Assembly: GCF_031177825.1 (NCBI RefSeq)
Contig: NZ_JAPSKE010000001.1
Coordinates: 186,001 to 250,000 of the forward strand
Source: Paenibacillus sp.
Lineage (GTDB): Bacteria; Bacillota; Bacilli; Paenibacillales; YIM-B00363
Length of the DNA stretch: 64,000 nucleotides
Direction: 5' to 3'
A program made the position numbers and the translations under genes. Within the stretch, counting starts at the first letter, position 1; every line of letters starts with the position of its first letter. The notes below the pieces were generated by a model that worked only from the letters and a program-made list of their open reading frames with translations, was not told the origin of the DNA and ran no database searches. This document shows positions 15,532 through 24,714 of this stretch, one piece after another.

Positions 15532-17541
15532 CTACCATGAATCTTCTTGCAGGAATACGAACACGTCGTTCGGCTGCAACAGCGTCTCCCCCGGACACGC
15601 CGCACCCGGTTCGGCCGCGAGCAGGTCGACGCTGCCCGCCGGCGGGCGGATCGACACGGGGACGCTCGCATGATTGATCGCGAACGTCACGCGGCGATTC
15701 CCGTTGGATCTTACGGACACCTCCACTTCGGGGTGATCGACCGTCCACGCCGGCATCGCGCCTTGCGCGGTCAGGACCGCGTCGAGCAGCTTGCGCACGC
15801 CCGCGCGATCCAGCTCCGTACCGACATAATACGCGAGGCCGCGGCCATGACGGCGGCGCGTGATCGCCGGCGCCCCGGCGAAGTAGTCGCTCGCGAACGA
15901 GGCGACCGTCTCCGCGCCGTTCGGCTCGATCACGTCGTACCAGACGCTCGCCTCGCATGCGGTCCCGTCGTCTTCGAACGTTACGCGCTGCTTGCGATCG
16001 AGCGGGATGATGCCGTAGTCGTCGATGGCGATGCCGAGCAGCGGCCCGAACGGGCCGGGCAGCACCTCGGCGCGCATCCGGTTGTCCGGCAGCTTCGAGC
16101 CCGCGCGGAAGTCGAGCACCGCAGCGCCGCCCGCTTCGACGAAGTCGGCGATCTTGTCCGCGAGCGCATCGTCGACGATCGCGAGGTTCGGCAGGATGAC
16201 GACGCGGTACGCGCCGAAGTCCGCGCTTTGCGACACGACGTCGACGCCGGCGCCGCATTCGACGAAGTACCGATGGTAATTGCGCACCTGCCGCAAATAT
16301 TCGTAGCCCGGCGTGTGCGGTTGGATCGCGAACGCCCAGTCGTTGTCGAACGATCGGACGATCGCGACGTCGTTCCGGACCGTCGTCCCATCCAGATAGG
16401 GCGCCAGCTTGAGGACCTCCGCGCCGACGCGGCGGACCTCCTCGAACTTGCGACCCGGCACGCCGCTATGTTGCAGAATGCCGTGCCAATATTCCTCCGC
16501 CCCGAACGTCGCCGTTCGCCACCGGAAATAGACGACCGCATCGGCGCCGCGCGCGATCGACTGGTACGTCCAGCGGCGCAGCTCCCCGGGTTTCGGCGTC
16601 TCCTTCAGGATGTTGCCGCCAGGGGTGCCGCTCTGATGTTCCAGCACCCAATAGTTGGCATTCTTGAAGCCGCGCGTCGCATCGTGGAACAAAGCCGGCG
16701 CGTAAGGATTGATCCGCTCGTTATGGGGGAAGTTCGGATACAGGTCGAGCCCCGCCACGTCGAGCGTCTCCGACAGCTTATAATAATCGATCTCGTTGAA
16801 CGTGCCCATCATGTTGTGCGTAATCGGCTGCCGCGGCGCCGCGGCCCGAAGCAGCTCGACCTGGACGTTCATGAAATCGCGGACGGCGTCGGAGGAAAAC
16901 CGGCGGAAATCCAGCTGCAGGCTCGGGTTATGCAGCTGGTACACGGTGAGCTTCGGCGTCTCGATCTCCTCGAACGAGGCGTATCGATGGTTCCAAACGA
17001 CGGTCCCCCATGCCTCGTTCACCGCTTCGATCGTACCGTACTTCGAGCGCAGCCAGCGCTGGAACGCGGCCTTGCAGCGATCGCAATAACACCACGTCGT
17101 GTCCGAGCAGCCGAACTCGTTGTCGATCTGCCAGCCGACGACGGACGGGTGATCCTTGTACCTCGCCGCCATCGCGCCGACGATGTTCCTTACGTACGGC
17201 AAATATTCGGGGCCGTTGAAGCAATAATGCATCCGCGTCCCGAAGCCCCGCGCATGGCCGTACATGTCCCGTTTATACAGCTCGGGGTGTCGGTCCATAA
17301 TCCACTTCGGCGGACTCGCGGTCGGCGTCCCGAGTATGACGCGGATCCCTTCGTTCGCAAGCAGCGCGACACAGCGGTCCAACCAATCGAAGTCGAACGT
17401 ACCTTCCCTCGGTTCGAAGTCGTTCCACGCGAACTCCCCGATCCGAACGACGTTGAAGCCGGCTTCCCGCATCAGCTTCGCGTCGGTCGCCCATCGCTCT
17501 TCCGGCCATTGCTCCGGATAATAACACGCTCCGAAATACAT
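15532..17541 (-). CDS. GH42 beta-galactosidase
   Basis: The 669-residue cytoplasmic enzyme (no signal peptide) has the normal GH42 length. It starts MYFGACYYPEQWPEERW; the acid/base Glu142 lies in WQIDNEFG and the nucleophile Glu in WVLEHQSGTPGG (about residue 309). Cys107, Cys151, Cys153 and Cys156 match the zinc site known from the Thermus GH42 enzyme. A trimerisation-type middle domain and C-terminal beta domain follow. It hydrolyses terminal beta-D-galactosides and sits downstream of the binding protein and two permeases, so the operon imports a galacto-oligosaccharide (plant galactan is one candidate) and cleaves it inside the cell. Confidence 0.95.
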   Translation of the reverse strand: MYFGACYYPEQWPEERWATDAKLMREAGFNVVRIGEFAWNDFEPREGTFDFDWLDRCVALLANEGIRVILGTPTASPPKWIMDRHPELYKRDMYGHARGFGTRMHYCFNGPEYLPYVRNIVGAMAARYKDHPSVVGWQIDNEFGCSDTTWCYCDRCKAAFQRWLRSKYGTIEAVNEAWGTVVWNHRYASFEEIETPKLTVYQLHNPSLQLDFRRFSSDAVRDFMNVQVELLRAAAPRQPITHNMMGTFNEIDYYKLSETLDVAGLDLYPNFPHNERINPYAPALFHDATRGFKNANYWVLEHQSGTPGGNILKETPKPGELRRWTYQSIARGADAVVYFRWRTATFGAEEYWHGILQHSGVPGRKFEEVRRVGAEVLKLAPYLDGTTVRNDVAIVRSFDNDWAFAIQPHTPGYEYLRQVRNYHRYFVECGAGVDVVSQSADFGAYRVVILPNLAIVDDALADKIADFVEAGGAAVLDFRAGSKLPDNRMRAEVLPGPFGPLLGIAIDDYGIIPLDRKQRVTFEDDGTACEASVWYDVIEPNGAETVASFASDYFAGAPAITRRRHGRGLAYYVGTELDRAGVRKLLDAVLTAQGAMPAWTVDHPEVEVSVRSNGNRRVTFAINHASVPVSIRPPAGSVDLLAAEPGAACPGETLLQPNDVFVFLQEDSW

Positions 17542-17612
17542 GCCCTGTCGCTCCTCTCGACGCGGACGATCCCCGACCGCGAACGGTCGAGGATGCGTCC
17601 CAACGATATCGT

Positions 17613-19325
17613 TTATTTGTTAATGAAATCGTTCCAGATCCGGTTGAACGCGGCTTCGTACTTGTCGAGGCCGATCTTCGCGGCTTCGTCGCGGAACGAG
17701 GCGACTTGCGCGTCGAAGTCTGCGGCATCCTTCGACATGACGATGCTCGGGATCGCCTTGCGGAACAAGTCCTCGAGCTGTTGATCCATGCGCTTGAACT
17801 CGTCGTCTGACGGCGGCTGCAGCTGCCACAAATATCCCTTCACCTTCGTGACCGGCGGAAGCAGGTCCGCCCACGTCTGGATCCCGTATGCATCCAACAC
17901 CTCGAGCGTCTTCTCGTCGTAGTTTTTGCGCACGGATTCCGGCGTGACCGGCGTCGCCAGATCGCCGTCGCCCAGCAGCGCGCCGTGTCCGACGCCGAAC
18001 CAACTCGTCGGACCGCCAGTAGCTTCGGCTTGCATCCCTTCCTTGTATTGCAGATCCGGATCGGCCGTCTTCTTGTCGATCCAATCTTGGCGCTGTTGAC
18101 GCTTGCCGTCGACGACGTCGTAATGGACGCCCTCGATGCCCCATTGCGTCAAGATTTGGCCTTCGTCGGAGAACAGGAAGTCGATGAATTGAATGATGCG
18201 CTCCGGGTTTTTCGCCTGTTCCGTAACGACCCACTCCGCCGTGCCGCCGTTCGCGGCCGTCATCGCGTTGCTGCGGTCGACGACGTTCTCGTTCATATAA
18301 ATCGGAAGATGCGCGTATTGGCGGTCGAGATTTCCTGCCGCGCGAAGCGTCGCTTGCGGACCGCTGACGAACCAGCTCGGCGCGTAAGCGGCGAGCACGC
18401 GTCCTTGCGCCATCTTCGCCTGGAGCGCTTGGTCGGTCAACGTGAACGATTCTTTATCCAATAAATTTTCGTTGTAAAGCGTGTTTAGGAATTTATAATA
18501 TTGGACGGCGTTGTCGGACGTAAAATTCCAATTCACTTGGTTGTTCTCGTCGATGATGAAATTGCCGTGGTCCGGAAGTCCGTTCGAGTACACCGATGCG
18601 TTGTTAAAGAAGATCTTCATCGTCCACGAATCCGCGGCGGCGCCGAACCCGATCGTCGGGTTGCCGTCGATCTCCGGATGCTTCGCGGCGTAGTCTTTAA
18701 TAAGCGCGTACAATTGATCCAACGTCTTGATTTGCGGGAAGCCCGCTTCCTCCAAGACGGCGTACTGGACCACGAATTGCGCCGCGGAATCCGCCGGAGC
18801 TTCTTCGGCGAGATTCACCGAGTATAAGGAATAGATATTGCCGTCGGGGTGGCGGAGCAACTCCAGATTGTCTCCCCACTTCGCTTTAATGTTCGGTCCA
18901 TACCGGTCGATCAAATCGTTGAGCGGAATGATCGCTCCCGCATCCCGGTATTTGCTGACGTACTCGGCGTCGAGACGGACGATGTCCGGATAGTCTCCGG
19001 AAGCGAGCCACAAATCCCATTTCTGGAATTGGTCGCCGACGATGTTTTCGTACTTGAGCGACACGCCCGTCTTTTCCTTCATGACCTGATTTATCGGTCC
19101 GCCCCACTGCGCTTTGCTGTCGCTCGCGCCGAACGTGTACTCGATCGGCTCGAGCGTCTTCGGCCCCTCGACCGCGGGCGGCTCCGCCTGCCCGGACGGT
19201 TCGGCGGTCCCGGACGGCGCCGACGGTTCGGCCGCCCCCCCTCCGCCGCTTCCGGAACATGCCGTAATGATCAGGACGAGACAAACCGCGAGCAATACAT
19301 GAAGCCATGTTTTTTTGCTTTTCAT
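17613..19325 (-). CDS. Carbohydrate ABC transporter lipoprotein (solute-binding protein)
   Basis: From the ATG at 19325 the product is 570 residues, beginning MKSKKTWLHVLLAVCLVLII with lipobox TAC and then a Gly/Pro/Glu linker. The rest is a large LplA-type substrate-binding fold (ITQWGIEGVHYDVVDGKRQ near the C-terminus). GAGGGG lies 9 bases before this ATG; an ATG two codons upstream is too close to it. It is third in the operon after two permease genes and presumably feeds the galactoside to them. The stop codon overlaps a perfect palindrome AACGATATCGTT of unknown meaning. Confidence 0.9.
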   Translation of the reverse strand: MKSKKTWLHVLLAVCLVLIITACSGSGGGGAAEPSAPSGTAEPSGQAEPPAVEGPKTLEPIEYTFGASDSKAQWGGPINQVMKEKTGVSLKYENIVGDQFQKWDLWLASGDYPDIVRLDAEYVSKYRDAGAIIPLNDLIDRYGPNIKAKWGDNLELLRHPDGNIYSLYSVNLAEEAPADSAAQFVVQYAVLEEAGFPQIKTLDQLYALIKDYAAKHPEIDGNPTIGFGAAADSWTMKIFFNNASVYSNGLPDHGNFIIDENNQVNWNFTSDNAVQYYKFLNTLYNENLLDKESFTLTDQALQAKMAQGRVLAAYAPSWFVSGPQATLRAAGNLDRQYAHLPIYMNENVVDRSNAMTAANGGTAEWVVTEQAKNPERIIQFIDFLFSDEGQILTQWGIEGVHYDVVDGKRQQRQDWIDKKTADPDLQYKEGMQAEATGGPTSWFGVGHGALLGDGDLATPVTPESVRKNYDEKTLEVLDAYGIQTWADLLPPVTKVKGYLWQLQPPSDDEFKRMDQQLEDLFRKAIPSIVMSKDAADFDAQVASFRDEAAKIGLDKYEAAFNRIWNDFINK

Positions 19326-19385
19326 TTCCATCTGCCCCTCGTGTGTAATTTTTATATCAAAGGCGAATCGCCTTGGATACACGAT

Positions 19386-20273
19386 TCATTCCTTCATCGC
19401 CCCTACGGTCATGCCCTTGACGAAATATCTCTGCAGGAACGGGTATACGAGCAAGATCGGCGCCGTGACGATGATCGTCATCGCGGAGCGCACCGACTGC
19501 GGATTCGCGATGTTTATCGTGCTCTCGTCGATATGCGCCTGTTGACCTGCCGATTGGTTCATGGCGCTGAGCAGGATTTTCATTAACTCGTATTGCAGCA
19601 AGCTCAGTTTTTGCTCGCGGCTGGTATATAAGAAGTTGTCGAACCAGGAATTCCAGTGGAGTACCGCAACGAACAGCGTGATCGTGGCGAGCACCGGAAG
19701 GCTGACAGGCATGACGATGCGAAACAACGTTTGGAAATGTCCCGCTCCGTCGATCTTCGCCGATTCGATGAGCCCCTCGGGCAAGGTCTCGAAATAGCTT
19801 CTCATGATGATGATGTAGAACCCGCTGACGAGCAGCGGAAGAATATACACCCCGAACGTGTTCATGAGTTCGAGATTTTTGATCAAGAGGTACGTCGGAA
19901 TGAGCCCCCCGTTCACATACAGCGTCACGACGAGCATCCCGTTCAGCAGCTTGCGGTACATGAATTCCTTCATGCTTAGCGCGTATGCGAACAATGCGGT
20001 GCAAAGAATGCCGAGCGCCGTGCCGACCACCGTCCGGATCACGGACATGAGGAATGCGCCGAACAAGTTCGGATTCGCGAATATTTCCGAATAGTTTTGC
20101 GTGGACCAGACGCGCGGCCATACGTAGATGCCCCCGCGGATCGTGTCAATTTTGTCGTTCAGCGATACCGCGAGAATGTTAATGAACGGGTAAAGCGTAA
20201 ACAAACTAAAGAGCGCAAGGCCGGTGTATAAAATCGTCGATAGCGCGGCGTCTCCGAGTTTTACCGCTTTCAC
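19386..20273 (-). CDS. Carbohydrate ABC transporter permease, YtcP/LplC type
   Basis: This MalG-like permease has an EAA loop in the variant form ESAKIDGAGHFQTLFRIVMP and the family C-terminus YPFLQRYFVKGMTVGAMKE. I prefer the GTG at 20273 (295 residues), which has AAGGGGG 8 bases upstream; a TTG two codons earlier (20279) is nearly on top of that site. It follows the LplB-type permease gene closely, so the two are co-translated. It forms half of the galactoside channel. Confidence 0.9.
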   Translation of the reverse strand: MKAVKLGDAALSTILYTGLALFSLFTLYPFINILAVSLNDKIDTIRGGIYVWPRVWSTQNYSEIFANPNLFGAFLMSVIRTVVGTALGILCTALFAYALSMKEFMYRKLLNGMLVVTLYVNGGLIPTYLLIKNLELMNTFGVYILPLLVSGFYIIIMRSYFETLPEGLIESAKIDGAGHFQTLFRIVMPVSLPVLATITLFVAVLHWNSWFDNFLYTSREQKLSLLQYELMKILLSAMNQSAGQQAHIDESTINIANPQSVRSAMTIIVTAPILLVYPFLQRYFVKGMTVGAMKE

Positions 20274-20286
20274 AGTCAATGCCCCC

Positions 20287-21252
20287 TTAGAACAAACCGC
20301 CGTTGCCGGTTTTCTTCGCGAAATAGTTGACGGATAACACCATAAGGATGCTGACGACCGATTTGAAAATGCTGATGGCCGCCCCGGCGCCGTAATCGCC
20401 GATCTGGAACGAGTAGCGCAGCGCGTACAGGTCCAGCACTTCCGAGTAGTCGATTACCATCGAGTTTCCTAATAAATACTGCGATTCGTAACCGCTCTGG
20501 ATGACCCAGCCGAGCGATATCGTCAGCATAATGATCGCCACCGGCATAAGCGACGGGATCGAGATATGCCAAATTTTCCGAATCCGGCCCGCTCCGTCGA
20601 CGTCGGCAGCTTCGTATAGGTCCGGATTTACGCCGGCGAGCACTGCGAGGTAGATAATGGCGTTCCAGCCGACCTCTTTCCAAAAGTAGAAAAACGTATT
20701 AATGCCCCAAAACCAATTCGGCTGCGCCATGAAATAGAACGGTTCGTCGAGCAAACCTAGGCCGGTCATGAGATCGTTCAACAGCCCGCCGTCCGGCGAC
20801 AGCATCACGTGCGCGATCGTACCGATGACGACCCATGAGACGAAATGCGGAATGTACGTGATCGTCTGCACCGTCCGTTGGAACCATCGAACGCGAATTT
20901 CGTTCAGCGCGACCGCGAGGCCGACCGCGCCGAGAAAGCCGAAAATCAAGTTCAGGAAGCCCATGGCGAGCGTATTGCGCAGCACGCGGAAAAAATGCGG
21001 ATCCTTGAACAGCTGCTGGAAGTTTTCGAATCCGACGAACGGACTGCCGCTTATGCCTCTGGCGACCTTGAAGTCTTGGAACGCGATCAGCCATCCGTAC
21101 AGCGGCATATAGTTGAACACGATGACGAGTCCGATCAGGGGCACGGTCATCAACAGCAGCTCTCGCTGGGCGATTGTCTTCTGTACCCAAACGCAGAGCG
21201 CGGAAGGCCGGCCGACCGGGCGGATCGGGTTCGGGTCGAGCTTGGTTTCCAT
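20287..21252 (-). CDS. Carbohydrate ABC transporter permease, LplB type
   Basis: The 321-residue permease is the first gene of the five-gene galactoside operon. Its EAA loop reads EAADVDGAGRIRKIWHISIP. The N-terminal cytoplasmic tail is followed by the helix LLLMTVPLIGLVIVFNYMPLYG, whose NYMPLYG end is a family hallmark, and by FQDFKVARGI. GGAGGAG precedes the ATG by 8 bases. No ATPase is encoded locally. A promoter with a cre-like site lies 55-80 bases upstream. Confidence 0.92.
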   Translation of the reverse strand: METKLDPNPIRPVGRPSALCVWVQKTIAQRELLLMTVPLIGLVIVFNYMPLYGWLIAFQDFKVARGISGSPFVGFENFQQLFKDPHFFRVLRNTLAMGFLNLIFGFLGAVGLAVALNEIRVRWFQRTVQTITYIPHFVSWVVIGTIAHVMLSPDGGLLNDLMTGLGLLDEPFYFMAQPNWFWGINTFFYFWKEVGWNAIIYLAVLAGVNPDLYEAADVDGAGRIRKIWHISIPSLMPVAIIMLTISLGWVIQSGYESQYLLGNSMVIDYSEVLDLYALRYSFQIGDYGAGAAISIFKSVVSILMVLSVNYFAKKTGNGGLF

Positions 21253-21305
21253 GTATGGCGTCTCCTCCGATTCTCTCTACATTGCCCTTCTCTGTTTCTA
21301 TCTCG

Positions 21306-21334
21306 ATTATAGAACCGGGTGGAAGCGCTTTTAA
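21306..21334 (-). promoter_or_regulatory. Promoter of the galactoside operon with overlapping cre-like site
   Basis: On the minus strand a perfect TATAAT (21311-21306) has a weak TTAAAA 17 bases upstream. The segment 21320-21333, TGGAAGCGCTTTTA, matches the CcpA cre consensus at 12 of 14 positions by my count and covers the -35 region, a repressing position. Carbon catabolite repression of a galactosidase operon is expected. Confidence 0.5.
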
Positions 21335-21361
21335 CCGGAGGAACCATACGAGAATACCCTA

Positions 21362-21392
21362 GAAAAAAAAGAAAAGAACCCCGAAGGGTTCC
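21362..21392 (-). terminator. Intrinsic terminator with UUCG tetraloop
   Basis: GAACCC-TTCG-GGGTTC on the minus strand is followed by a T-rich tail of 14 bases. It ends the diguanylate cyclase transcript 14 bases past the stop. Confidence 0.85.
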
Positions 21393-21405
21393 TGTGTATT
21401 CATTC

Positions 21406-22641
21406 CTATGCGATAGCTTCCCGTGCGCCGGCGATTCGATTGCGTCCTTGTTGCTTCGATTGCAGCAGCAGATTGTCGGCGTGGACGTAACCGCTCGCGA
21501 GCGGCGTCTCGCTCCCGCCCGTTCGAAAGTATACGCCGAACGACGCGGTGTATCTGATGTCGACGCGGGCGCCTCCGAATTCCGCTTCGACGACGCTCTC
21601 TTCCACGTCGCGGCGGAGCCGCTCGCAAAAATCCAAGCAATCGTCGTACGAACGGCCTCGGAGCAAAATCGTAAATTCTTCGCCTCCGGTTCGGATGACG
21701 ATATCGTGCTCGGCGCACGTCGCCTTCATCGTATCCGCGAAATGCCGGATGACGCGGTCCCCGACGGAGTGGTTGTAGGTGTCGTTGATGGACTTGAACC
21801 GGTCGATGTCCGTTACGACGATCCCGATCGGCTCGTTCCCGCCCTCCATCGTTTGGATCACCTTCTCCATATAGGTCCGGTTATGTACGCCCGTCAGGTG
21901 GTCCGTGTATGCCATCTTCTCAAAGTTGTCTCGCTCCACCCGAGCTTGAATGCTCTGCGCTTTGAACAGCATCGAGTAGCTGGCCAAGTAATTGAGCAGA
22001 AACAACCCGATCAGCATCAGCCATTCGTCCGCCGCGATGAAATAATAGAGAAGCCCGTTCGTTAGGGCGGTTTGCGCGATGGCCATTGGCGTTCTTGTTT
22101 TATATAAATCGATCGCTTCTTTCCACGTACGGATTTCCCGTTCGAGCACGAACGAGACCACGATGAGCGTGTCGGACAGGAAGCCGGTCAGCAGCGCCGC
22201 CGCGGCGATCGCGACCCAATAGAGCGCGCCGTGGACGTCTCCCGCTCCATGCGTGAGCCATGAGAACAAGAAGAAGGCGACCGAATTTTGAAGGACGAAC
22301 GAACCTACGTTATAGAAGAAATCCGACCATTCTTCCGGGTCCGCATAGCGGTCCAGCTTTCGGTACAAGACATTCGCGAATCGATAAACGATTTCGAACA
22401 GGAACAGCCCCGTCAGCCCGGCGTACAAGCTAAGAGACAACCCATAATTGATTCCGTACTCGATCTCGGTCTTCCCCTTCTTACTAATGAAACGAAGGTG
22501 ATTGTAGAGGATGGAAAATAGCAAGTATATACCGAAATAGATCCAGTATTCGCCCGTAGGTCGGAAGGAACCCAATCCGGCCGCGGCGAGGGCCAGCGCG
22601 ACCGCGAACAAGGCGAGGGAAAACAGGCGAACGTATAACAT
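21406..22641 (-). CDS. Membrane diguanylate cyclase (GGDEF)
   Basis: The 411-residue protein has an N-terminal membrane region of about seven helices (FSLALFAVALALAAAGLG, YWIYFGIYLLFSILYN and so on, to about residue 220) and a C-terminal GGDEF domain (DHLTGVHNRTYMEKVI, VVTDIDRFKSINDTYNHSVGD). The catalytic loop reads GGEEF, an active variant, and no EAL domain is present. It should make cyclic di-GMP from two GTP. The membrane part is an uncharacterised MASE-like sensor. It is monocistronic, with a short palindrome at its promoter region and a clear terminator. Confidence 0.92.
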   Translation of the reverse strand: MLYVRLFSLALFAVALALAAAGLGSFRPTGEYWIYFGIYLLFSILYNHLRFISKKGKTEIEYGINYGLSLSLYAGLTGLFLFEIVYRFANVLYRKLDRYADPEEWSDFFYNVGSFVLQNSVAFFLFSWLTHGAGDVHGALYWVAIAAAALLTGFLSDTLIVVSFVLEREIRTWKEAIDLYKTRTPMAIAQTALTNGLLYYFIAADEWLMLIGLFLLNYLASYSMLFKAQSIQARVERDNFEKMAYTDHLTGVHNRTYMEKVIQTMEGGNEPIGIVVTDIDRFKSINDTYNHSVGDRVIRHFADTMKATCAEHDIVIRTGGEEFTILLRGRSYDDCLDFCERLRRDVEESVVEAEFGGARVDIRYTASFGVYFRTGGSETPLASGYVHADNLLLQSKQQGRNRIAGAREAIA

Positions 22642-22672
22642 TGCTGCGAATCCTTCTTCCTTCTCTGACTTC

Positions 22673-22689
22673 TAGTAAGGGGCTTACTA
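22673..22689 (-). promoter_or_regulatory. Palindrome upstream of the diguanylate cyclase gene
   Basis: TAGTAAG-GGG-CTTACTA is a perfect 7-base inverted repeat with a 3-base centre, 32-48 bases upstream of the start codon and overlapping a TATAGT (-10-like) on the minus strand. It may be an operator. No good -35 is visible. Confidence 0.4.
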
Positions 22690-22732
22690 TATTCTACACT
22701 ATTTTGAGAGCGTTGACATCCGAACGGATTCC

Positions 22733-22765
22733 AAAATAAAAACGCCGACTGCGAGAGTCGGCGTT
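22733..22765 (-). terminator. Intrinsic terminator of the spore-coat ATP-grasp gene
   Basis: A ten-base perfect stem (AACGCCGACT with AGTCGGCGTT) is followed on the minus strand by TTTATTTT. It starts 4 bases after the stop. Confidence 0.85.
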
Positions 22766-22768
22766 CGG

Positions 22769-23536
22769 TTACCAACGATTGGATTGGATGGATTTAATCC
22801 GTTTCATATGTCGAGCGATCTTGCCGTACAGCTTGCGGTCCTCATGGTACCGGAACAATTCGTAGTACGGGTTCGTATTGACCTCGATGAACCAAATCCG
22901 CTTCTCCCGATCCAACCCGATATCGATGCCGAGGCGTCTGCAATGCTTATGACGCTTGCCGAACCGCTCGGCCGCGATCAGGCACAGCCGCTCGATCTCC
23001 CTCTTCGCGCGTCGGATGTCGCCGTCCGACCAACCGGCGCGCCGCAACGCCTCGCGGAACCGGACCGGGCGGCCTCCGTGGTGGTAGTTCGTCACGACGC
23101 GGTTGCCTGTCGCGGCCTTGCCCATGATGCCCATCATGCGCCAACTCGACTTCGGCCGGAGCAGCAGCACGCGGAAATCGATGGGATGGCCGTCCAGCTG
23201 CACGAGGCGAATGCCGCGCTGAATATGGAACAGCTGCGACCGCGTATGCCGGAACACCCGTTTCAGACACTTTTTTCGGCTTTTGAACCGCTTCGTCTTA
23301 TTTTCGTAATGAAGGAAATACGCACCATCCCGTTTGGCGATCCTGAGAATCCGATTGCCGAACGAGCCATATACCGGCTTCACGTAAACGACCCCGTATT
23401 TCTTCAGAAACTTGCGAAGGGTTTTCCGGCGAAGCAGGCGCGTCGGCGGCAAATGCCGGTTCAAGACGGGATGACCCGCCAAGCTTAGATGCCGCGTCCA
23501 TTTATTTTTGACATGCCAATAACGCTTCTTAAGCAA
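22769..23536 (-). CDS. YheC/YheD-family (spore coat-associated) ATP-grasp protein
   Basis: The 255-residue basic protein has the YheC/D pattern: KYGVVYVKPVYGSFGNRILRI (in parts VVYVKPVYGSFG, NRILRI), a lysine/arginine-rich stretch, DFRVLLLRP, GIMGKAATGNRVVTNYHHGG and the ATP-grasp metal region LGIDIGLDREKRIWFIEVNTNPYY. In Bacillus these proteins associate with the endospore coat. The enzyme substrate is not known. It is shorter than YheC/YheD of B. subtilis and corresponds to their C-terminal ATP-grasp part. It has its own terminator; the 138-base gap upstream separates it from the dehydrogenase gene. Confidence 0.88.
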   Translation of the reverse strand: MLKKRYWHVKNKWTRHLSLAGHPVLNRHLPPTRLLRRKTLRKFLKKYGVVYVKPVYGSFGNRILRIAKRDGAYFLHYENKTKRFKSRKKCLKRVFRHTRSQLFHIQRGIRLVQLDGHPIDFRVLLLRPKSSWRMMGIMGKAATGNRVVTNYHHGGRPVRFREALRRAGWSDGDIRRAKREIERLCLIAAERFGKRHKHCRRLGIDIGLDREKRIWFIEVNTNPYYELFRYHEDRKLYGKIARHMKRIKSIQSNRW

Positions 23537-23674
23537 CGAAACGAAACCTCCCGTCCCCTTCGATGGATTCGATGTTGATGGATTCGATGTCCGTATATCC
23601 TATTCATCGATGAAATCCGGGGATGGGTATATCGTCCGAGAGATGCGTCTATCTTTGGCCGCGCGGGCGAAGCC

Positions 23675-24661
23675 CTACTGCGATCTCAGCTCCTTCACGA
23701 CGTACGCGCCTTCGTCGCCGCGGAGCGACGCGACCAAGTTGCGCGCCGCCGTTATCGCCATGTCGCGCCGCGTCCGCGCGGTCGCCGAGCCGATATGCGG
23801 CAGCGTTACGACGTTCGGCATCGCGAGCAGCGGATGATTCGGGTCGACCGGCTCCGTCTCATAGACGTCGAGTCCCGCTCCGCGAATGCGCCCCGCGGCG
23901 AGCGCCTCGACCAATGCGTTCTCGTCGACCGTGCGGCCGCGCGACGCATTAATAAAGAAGGCGGAAGGCTTCATGCGGTCGAAGTGCTCCTTCCGGAAAA
24001 ATCGTTCCGTCTTCGGCGTCAGCGGCGTCATCAAGACGACGAAGTCCGACTCGCCTAACAGCTCGTCCATCGACACGGATTGCGCGCCGTACCGCTCCTC
24101 CGCCTCCGGATTGCGGCTCCGGTTATGGTAGTAGAGCTTCATTCCGAAGCCGTGTACCGCACGCTGGGCGATGCGCTCTCCGATTCGTCCGAGGCCGACG
24201 ATGCCTAAGCTCGCATGATGCACGTCCGTTCCGAACAAGGCGGCCTCGGGCAGGCCGCGCTCCCAACGCCCCGACTTCACGTATGCGTCCAGCTCCGTCA
24301 CGCGCCTCGCGGCGGACAACATAAGCGCCAGCACCAGATCCGCTACCGTGTCGTCGAGCACGTACGGCGTATGCGTCCCGACGACCCCGCGGCGCCGCAT
24401 CGCGTCCAGGTCGAAGTGGTTGTAGCCGACCGACACGGTGCTGACCGCCCGGAGCTTCGGCGCGCGGGCGAGCAGCTCGTCATCGATCGCGTCTCCCGAC
24501 GTCAGCAGCCCTTCCGCGTCGGCGAGCGCCTCGAGCAGCCGCTCGCGGGGAATCGGGCCGTCGCCGTCCCAGCTTCGCACGTCGCAGTACGGTTCTAGAC
24601 AAGCGAGCGCCTCCGGAGGGATGCGCTTCGCCGCGAATACTTTCGGTTTGCCATGTTCCAT
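23675..24661 (-). CDS. D-isomer-specific 2-hydroxyacid dehydrogenase (GhrB-like)
   Basis: The 328-residue enzyme has the NAD(P) motif GLGRIG (LGIVGLGRIGERIAQ), the catalytic Arg in NASRGRTVDE, the Glu in YETEPVDPNHPL and the His in LPHIGSAT, so the Arg-Glu-His triad is complete. It most resembles glyoxylate/hydroxypyruvate reductase or 2-ketogluconate reductase. It probably reduces a 2-keto acid from sugar breakdown. GGAGG precedes the ATG; the stop of the upstream Gfo/Idh/MocA gene is 53 bases away, which suggests one operon with it and the receiver-kinase gene. Confidence 0.92.
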   Translation of the reverse strand: MEHGKPKVFAAKRIPPEALACLEPYCDVRSWDGDGPIPRERLLEALADAEGLLTSGDAIDDELLARAPKLRAVSTVSVGYNHFDLDAMRRRGVVGTHTPYVLDDTVADLVLALMLSAARRVTELDAYVKSGRWERGLPEAALFGTDVHHASLGIVGLGRIGERIAQRAVHGFGMKLYYHNRSRNPEAEERYGAQSVSMDELLGESDFVVLMTPLTPKTERFFRKEHFDRMKPSAFFINASRGRTVDENALVEALAAGRIRGAGLDVYETEPVDPNHPLLAMPNVVTLPHIGSATARTRRDMAITAARNLVASLRGDEGAYVVKELRSQ

Positions 24662-24714
24662 CGTTGTTGCCTCCTCGCCCTATCTTCCCATGTAGCGCAT
24701 GTAGCGCCATTCCC

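Noticed and set aside
17602..17613. Perfect palindrome AACGATATCGTT as an operator
   Set aside because: It lies at the end of a gene inside an operon with no promoter nearby; likely chance, though it shares AACGATATC with the LacI operator.
15547..17784. Open plus-strand frame of 745 codons
   Set aside because: It is antisense to a complete GH42 beta-galactosidase with all catalytic residues. GC-rich codon use leaves long open frames opposite real genes; the translation is Arg/Asp/Val-rich without family features.
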